The position numbers and the translations under genes were made by a program. This document shows, one piece after another, positions 5,325 to 6,919 of a stretch of DNA of 6,919 nucleotides (within the stretch, counting starts at the first letter, position 1; each line of letters begins with the position of its first letter). The notes beneath the pieces were generated by a model, which was not told where the DNA came from, searched no databases, and worked only from the letters and a program-made list of their open reading frames with translations. The stretch is from Thermoplasmata archaeon. Its GTDB lineage: Archaea > Thermoplasmatota > E2 > UBA202 > JdFR-43. The stretch lies in assembly GCA_021163175.1 (NCBI GenBank), contig JAGGXG010000002.1, forward strand, positions 1-6,919, given 5' to 3'.

Positions 5325-6403
5325 TTATTGCAACATGCAACAGGGGGCTTGAGGAAATTGCATCAAAGGAAGCAAAAGAAATAACTGGAAGCAATGCTGG
5401 AAAGGAAGGAAATGGATTGATTTATGTGAAAACAAACTGGAATAAAGCCTTTCGTTTGAATTACATGGCAAAAACAATGAATAGAATAATATTGCTTCTC
5501 GCCAGAGGATATTTTACGGGATTGGAAGAGTTATACAAGGTGGCGAGAAATATAGACTATGGTTTTATTGGAAGCAAGCAAAGCTTTGCTATCCGTTTTT
5601 CCAGACATGGAGAGCATTCTTTTACCAGCATGGATGCAGAAAGAATTGTGGGGCAGGCTGTCATCGATTCATATATGGAAAGTTATGGAAAGCGGCTTAA
5701 AGTAAATCTTGAAGAGCCCGATGTTATGATAAGGGGATTCATAAAGGAAAATAAGTACTGGCTTGGAATAGATACAACTGGCGAATCGTTGCATAAAAGA
5801 GGCTATCGCATTTATCAGCATCCTGCTCCATTGCAAACAACAATTGCAAATGCTTTGGTGAGAATGGCTGGATGGGATGAGAAACAAAGTTTATATGATC
5901 CTTGTTGTGGTTCTGGAACAATACCAATAGAGGCATATTTGTATGGAAATAAGGTTCCAAATAAATGGAGATGGCAATCTTTTTTAATATGGAATCTTGG
6001 CATATTCGAGCATGACGAGCTATTGAAGGAAAAATTAAGCATAGATGGGATGGAAAGAAATGATGAATTAAAATTGTATGGAAGTGATATTTCTCCAAAA
6101 CATATTGAAGGTGCAAAGCAAAATGCCGCTAATGCAGGAGTGAAAATAAAATTTTTTGTTGAAGATGTTGCAAAAGCATCTTTTGATCACGATATCATAA
6201 TAACAAATCCTCCCTACGGCAAAAGAGTTTCAAGTTTAAGGGCGGCAAGCAAAATAAATGCCATTCTGGAGGAAAAAATTTTGAATGCAAGCTGCAAAAA
6301 GGCAATAATATTTACTGCTGAGCAATCAAACCTAAAAAATTATGATCGAAAAATCCCAATTTTATATGGAAAACTCTGGACTTATGCATTCATATATGAA
6401 TAG
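5321..6403 (+). CDS. trm14: THUMP-domain tRNA guanine-N2 methyltransferase (Trm14/RlmL-like)
   Basis: A 360-residue protein with an N-terminal ferredoxin-like and THUMP RNA-binding region (about 1-155; MIIATCNRGLEEIASKEAKE is the typical opening) and a C-terminal Rossmann-fold SAM methyltransferase. HPAPLQTTIANALVRMAGW (167-185) leads into motif I DPCCGSGT (193-200); SDIS (255-258) contacts the ribose of SAM; NPPYGKR (296-302) is the catalytic motif of base N-methyltransferases. This architecture and length match archaeal Trm14, which makes N2-methylguanosine at position 6 of the tRNA acceptor stem. RlmL-like 23S rRNA methylation is the alternative. It is the third gene of the operon. Of the two nearby tRNAs, tRNA-Ser has G at position 6 and tRNA-Glu has C. 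Its stop lies 2 bp from the 3' end of the opposing tRNA-Glu gene. Confidence 0.85.
   Translation: MIIATCNRGLEEIASKEAKEITGSNAGKEGNGLIYVKTNWNKAFRLNYMAKTMNRIILLLARGYFTGLEELYKVARNIDYGFIGSKQSFAIRFSRHGEHSFTSMDAERIVGQAVIDSYMESYGKRLKVNLEEPDVMIRGFIKENKYWLGIDTTGESLHKRGYRIYQHPAPLQTTIANALVRMAGWDEKQSLYDPCCGSGTIPIEAYLYGNKVPNKWRWQSFLIWNLGIFEHDELLKEKLSIDGMERNDELKLYGSDISPKHIEGAKQNAANAGVKIKFFVEDVAKASFDHDIIITNPPYGKRVSSLRAASKINAILEEKILNASCKKAIIFTAEQSNLKNYDRKIPILYGKLWTYAFIYE
6388..6401. repeat. 14-bp perfect palindrome at the convergent gene ends
   Basis: ATTCATATATGAAT is its own reverse complement. It covers the last codons of trm14 and sits just past the 3' end of the opposing tRNA-Glu. It could form a weak hairpin in either transcript near its end. 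AT-rich palindromes of this size also occur by chance. Confidence 0.4.
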
Positions 6404-6419
6404 AGTGCTCCCGTCGGGA

Positions 6420-6449
6420 TTTTCATGCAACTTGCCATGCAAGTTGCAA
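6420..6449 (-). other. 30-nt tRNA intron in the T-loop (59/60) with complete BHB motif
   Basis: On the minus strand the T-stem TCGGG:CCCGA is the outer helix. Exon bases TTCA (54-57) pair with intron bases TGAA (6422-6425) to make the 4-bp central helix. A 3-nt bulge AAT lies on each strand, on opposite sides. The inner helix is a perfect 10-bp hairpin, TGCAACTTGC and GCAAGTTGCA, closed by the loop ATG. Cutting between the second and third nucleotide of each bulge removes exactly 30 nt and restores TTCAAAT. The match to the ideal motif is complete. Confidence 0.9.
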
Positions 6450-6470
6450 TTTGAACCCGAGTCTTCGGCT

Positions 6471-6523
6471 CTCCCCAGCCCTTTCTTTGGGGTGAAGCCC
6501 TTTCTTTTTTAAAGAAAGGGCTC
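6471..6523 (-). other. 53-nt tRNA intron at the canonical 37/38 site with BHB motif
   Basis: The anticodon stem TCGGC:GCCGA is the outer helix. Exon bases CTCT (32-35) pair with intron GGGG (6473-6476) through two C-G and two U-G pairs to form the central helix. The bulges are C36-G37-G on the 5' side and A-G-A38 on the 3' side. The inner helix is 12 perfect base pairs between 6511-6522 and 6477-6488. Cutting at the standard bulge positions joins G37 to A38. The weak central helix and a competing copy of the inner strand are unusual. Confidence 0.88.
6477..6522. repeat. 12-bp direct repeat plus inverted copy inside the tRNA-Glu intron
   Basis: AGCCCTTTCTTT occurs at 6477-6488 and 6496-6507 on the plus strand (19-nt period), and its reverse complement at 6511-6522. 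In the pre-tRNA the single complementary strand can pair with either copy: the distal one (forming the splice-site BHB) or the proximal one (a tight hairpin with a 3-nt loop). Confidence 0.9.
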
Positions 6524-6582
6524 CGAGAGGCCGAAATGATTAACCGGGCTACACCACGGGAGCACATTCGTATATGGGAATG

Positions 6583-6591
6583 AATTTTTAA
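6583..6591 (-). promoter_or_regulatory. Candidate TATA box for tRNA-Glu
   Basis: TTAAAAATT on the minus strand is centred 24 nt upstream of the tRNA 5' end at 6563. It lies in the 34-nt gap after the ThiS-like gene, so the tRNA could be transcribed on its own or by read-through from that gene. Confidence 0.45.
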
Positions 6592-6597
6592 CTATTT

Positions 6598-6795
6598 CTA
6601 TCCTCTTGATGCCACATTTATTATTTTAACATGCCTCCCTTCTATCTTTTCCTTACATGGTGTTGGTTCGCCATCAACTATAATTAAAGTAGCATCGATG
6701 AATAAACCAAGCTTTTTTACTAACTCCTCTCCAGTTATCCCATCCTCTACTTCCATTTCTTTCTTTTCGTCTCCCATCTCAAGAATGATTTTCAT
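6598..6795 (-). CDS. ThiS/MoaD-like beta-grasp sulfur-carrier protein with Arg-Gly C-terminus
   Basis: A 65-residue protein of the ThiS/MoaD/SAMP ubiquitin-like fold. Visible parts are the first beta hairpin (MKIILEMGDEKKEMEV), the helix after ITGEELVKKLGL, the strand ATLIIVDGEP and the final strand VKIINVA. The length is normal for the family. Such proteins are adenylated and thiocarboxylated at a terminal Gly-Gly by an E1-like enzyme, then donate sulfur for tRNA thiolation, thiamine or molybdopterin, or are conjugated to proteins. Here the C-terminus is ASRG: the usual penultimate glycine is arginine (AGA, one base from GGA). It may be an altered carrier or may no longer be activated. A TATA-like box lies about 26 nt upstream and no Shine-Dalgarno sequence is seen, so it is probably leaderless. 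It is followed on the same strand by tRNA-Glu. Confidence 0.8.
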   Translation of the reverse strand: MKIILEMGDEKKEMEVEDGITGEELVKKLGLFIDATLIIVDGEPTPCKEKIEGRHVKIINVASRG

Positions 6796-6802
6796 AGCAA
6801 GC

Positions 6803-6812
6803 TTAATAAAAA
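6803..6812 (+). promoter_or_regulatory. Candidate TATA box for tRNA-Ser
   Basis: TTAATAAAAA is centred about 24 nt upstream of the tRNA-Ser 5' end at 6832. It lies in the same 36-bp gap as the opposing promoter of the ThiS-like gene. Confidence 0.45.
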
Positions 6813-6817
6813 TGCTC

Positions 6818-6825
6818 TATTATAA
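6818..6825 (-). promoter_or_regulatory. Candidate TATA box for the ThiS-like gene
   Basis: TTATAATA on the minus strand is centred about 26 nt upstream of the ATG at 6795, the spacing of a leaderless archaeal transcript. Confidence 0.45.
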
Positions 6826-6831
6826 CATTGC

Positions 6832-6915
6832 GCTGGGATAGCCTAGCCCGGAAAGGCGGCGGCCTCGAGAGCCGCTGGGCGCAAGCCCACGCAGGTTCAA
6901 ATCCTGCTCCCAGCG
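6832..6915 (+). tRNA. tRNA-Ser(CGA)
   Basis: An 84-nt class II tRNA without an intron. The acceptor GCTGGGA (6832-6838) pairs with TCCCAGC (6908-6914); the discriminator is G, typical of serine tRNAs. The D-stem is GCC:GGC. The anticodon stem GCGGC:GCCGC flanks the loop CT-CGA-GA, so the anticodon CGA reads UCG serine codons. The long variable arm is TGGGC:GCCCA with a GCAA loop. The T-arm GCAGG:CCTGC encloses TTCAAAT. CCA is not encoded (the next bases are CCTA, ending the window). G6 makes it a possible substrate for the nearby Trm14-like enzyme, which is inference only. Confidence 0.95.
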
Positions 6916-6919
6916 CCTA

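Larger units (their letters stand above)
6406..6563 (-). tRNA. tRNA-Glu(CUC) with two introns (37/38 and 59/60)
   Basis: The acceptor strands GCTCCCG (6557-6563) and CGGGAGC (6407-6413) pair perfectly, with discriminator A at 6406 and no encoded CCA. The D-arm region has A14, G15 and the GG pair at 18-19. The anticodon stem TCGGC pairs with GCCGA (6465-6469). The loop reads C-T-CTC-G, so the anticodon is CUC and the tRNA is glutamate-type. The variable loop has 4 nt. The T-stem TCGGG (6456-6460) pairs with CCCGA (6414-6418). The anticodon loop is interrupted after G37 by 53 nt and the T-loop after A59 by 30 nt. Removing both leaves a 75-nt tRNA with a normal 7-nt T-loop TTCAAAT. A TATA-like box lies about 24 nt upstream. 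The splicing endonuclease is not in this window. Confidence 0.93.

Noticed and set aside
6404..6565. Inverted repeats after trm14 read as an intrinsic terminator or a small mobile element
   Set aside because: Every repeat maps to a tRNA stem or a BHB inner helix of the opposing tRNA-Glu; there are no target-site duplications.
6382..6567. 61-codon minus-strand open frame
   Set aside because: It covers the tRNA-Glu gene and its introns almost exactly and has no protein-family signature; the tRNA explains the sequence.
1..6919. CRISPR array, transposon, prophage or defence island
   Set aside because: No spaced direct repeats, transposase, integrase, phage structural or nuclease-type defence motifs are visible on either strand.

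Overview
This window looks archaeal. The evidence is a diphthamide synthase of the archaeal Dph2 type, a methanogen-type Hpt purine phosphoribosyltransferase, an MfnA-type PLP decarboxylase, an archaeal THUMP methyltransferase (Trm14-like), a secreted protein with a PGF-CTERM-like tail, tRNA genes without encoded CCA, introns with bulge-helix-bulge (BHB) splice sites, and AT-rich TATA-like boxes about 22-28 nt upstream of start codons that mostly lack a Shine-Dalgarno sequence (leaderless style). The protein types suggest a euryarchaeote or relative; the sequence alone does not fix the lineage. Base composition is AT-rich and genes are tightly packed.

Layout. Bases 1-231 hold the 3' end of an unrecognised gene, overlapped by 47 nt by an alpha/beta hydrolase gene (185-856). 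A minus-strand operon runs from 3825 down to 863: a small exported, membrane-anchored protein, mfnA, hpt and dph2, with each gene overlapping the next by 4-20 nt. A 183-bp divergent intergenic region (3826-4008) carries TATA boxes facing both ways and a G/C-skewed inverted repeat. The plus-strand operon 4009-6403 is an RNA-modification cluster: an NSUN/NOP2-family m5C methyltransferase, a separate PUA-type RNA-binding protein, and a THUMP-domain Trm14-like tRNA G6 methyltransferase, all overlapping and with good internal Shine-Dalgarno sites.

The right end has a minus-strand tRNA-Glu(CUC) gene of 158 nt whose 75-nt mature tRNA is split by two introns: a 53-nt intron at the canonical 37/38 site and a 30-nt intron inside the T-loop (59/60). 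Both fold by eye into complete BHB motifs (4-bp central helix, two 3-nt bulges). This is the most unusual element here. Next to it are a ThiS/MoaD-like beta-grasp protein that ends Arg-Gly instead of Gly-Gly, and a divergent tRNA-Ser(CGA) gene at the window edge.

How the genes fit together. The plus-strand operon and the tRNA genes form a tRNA-maturation neighbourhood. The minus-strand operon mixes cofactor supply (beta-alanine or tyramine), purine salvage and translation-factor modification (diphthamide on EF-2), a typical housekeeping mixture. I see no mobile element, CRISPR array or defence system.
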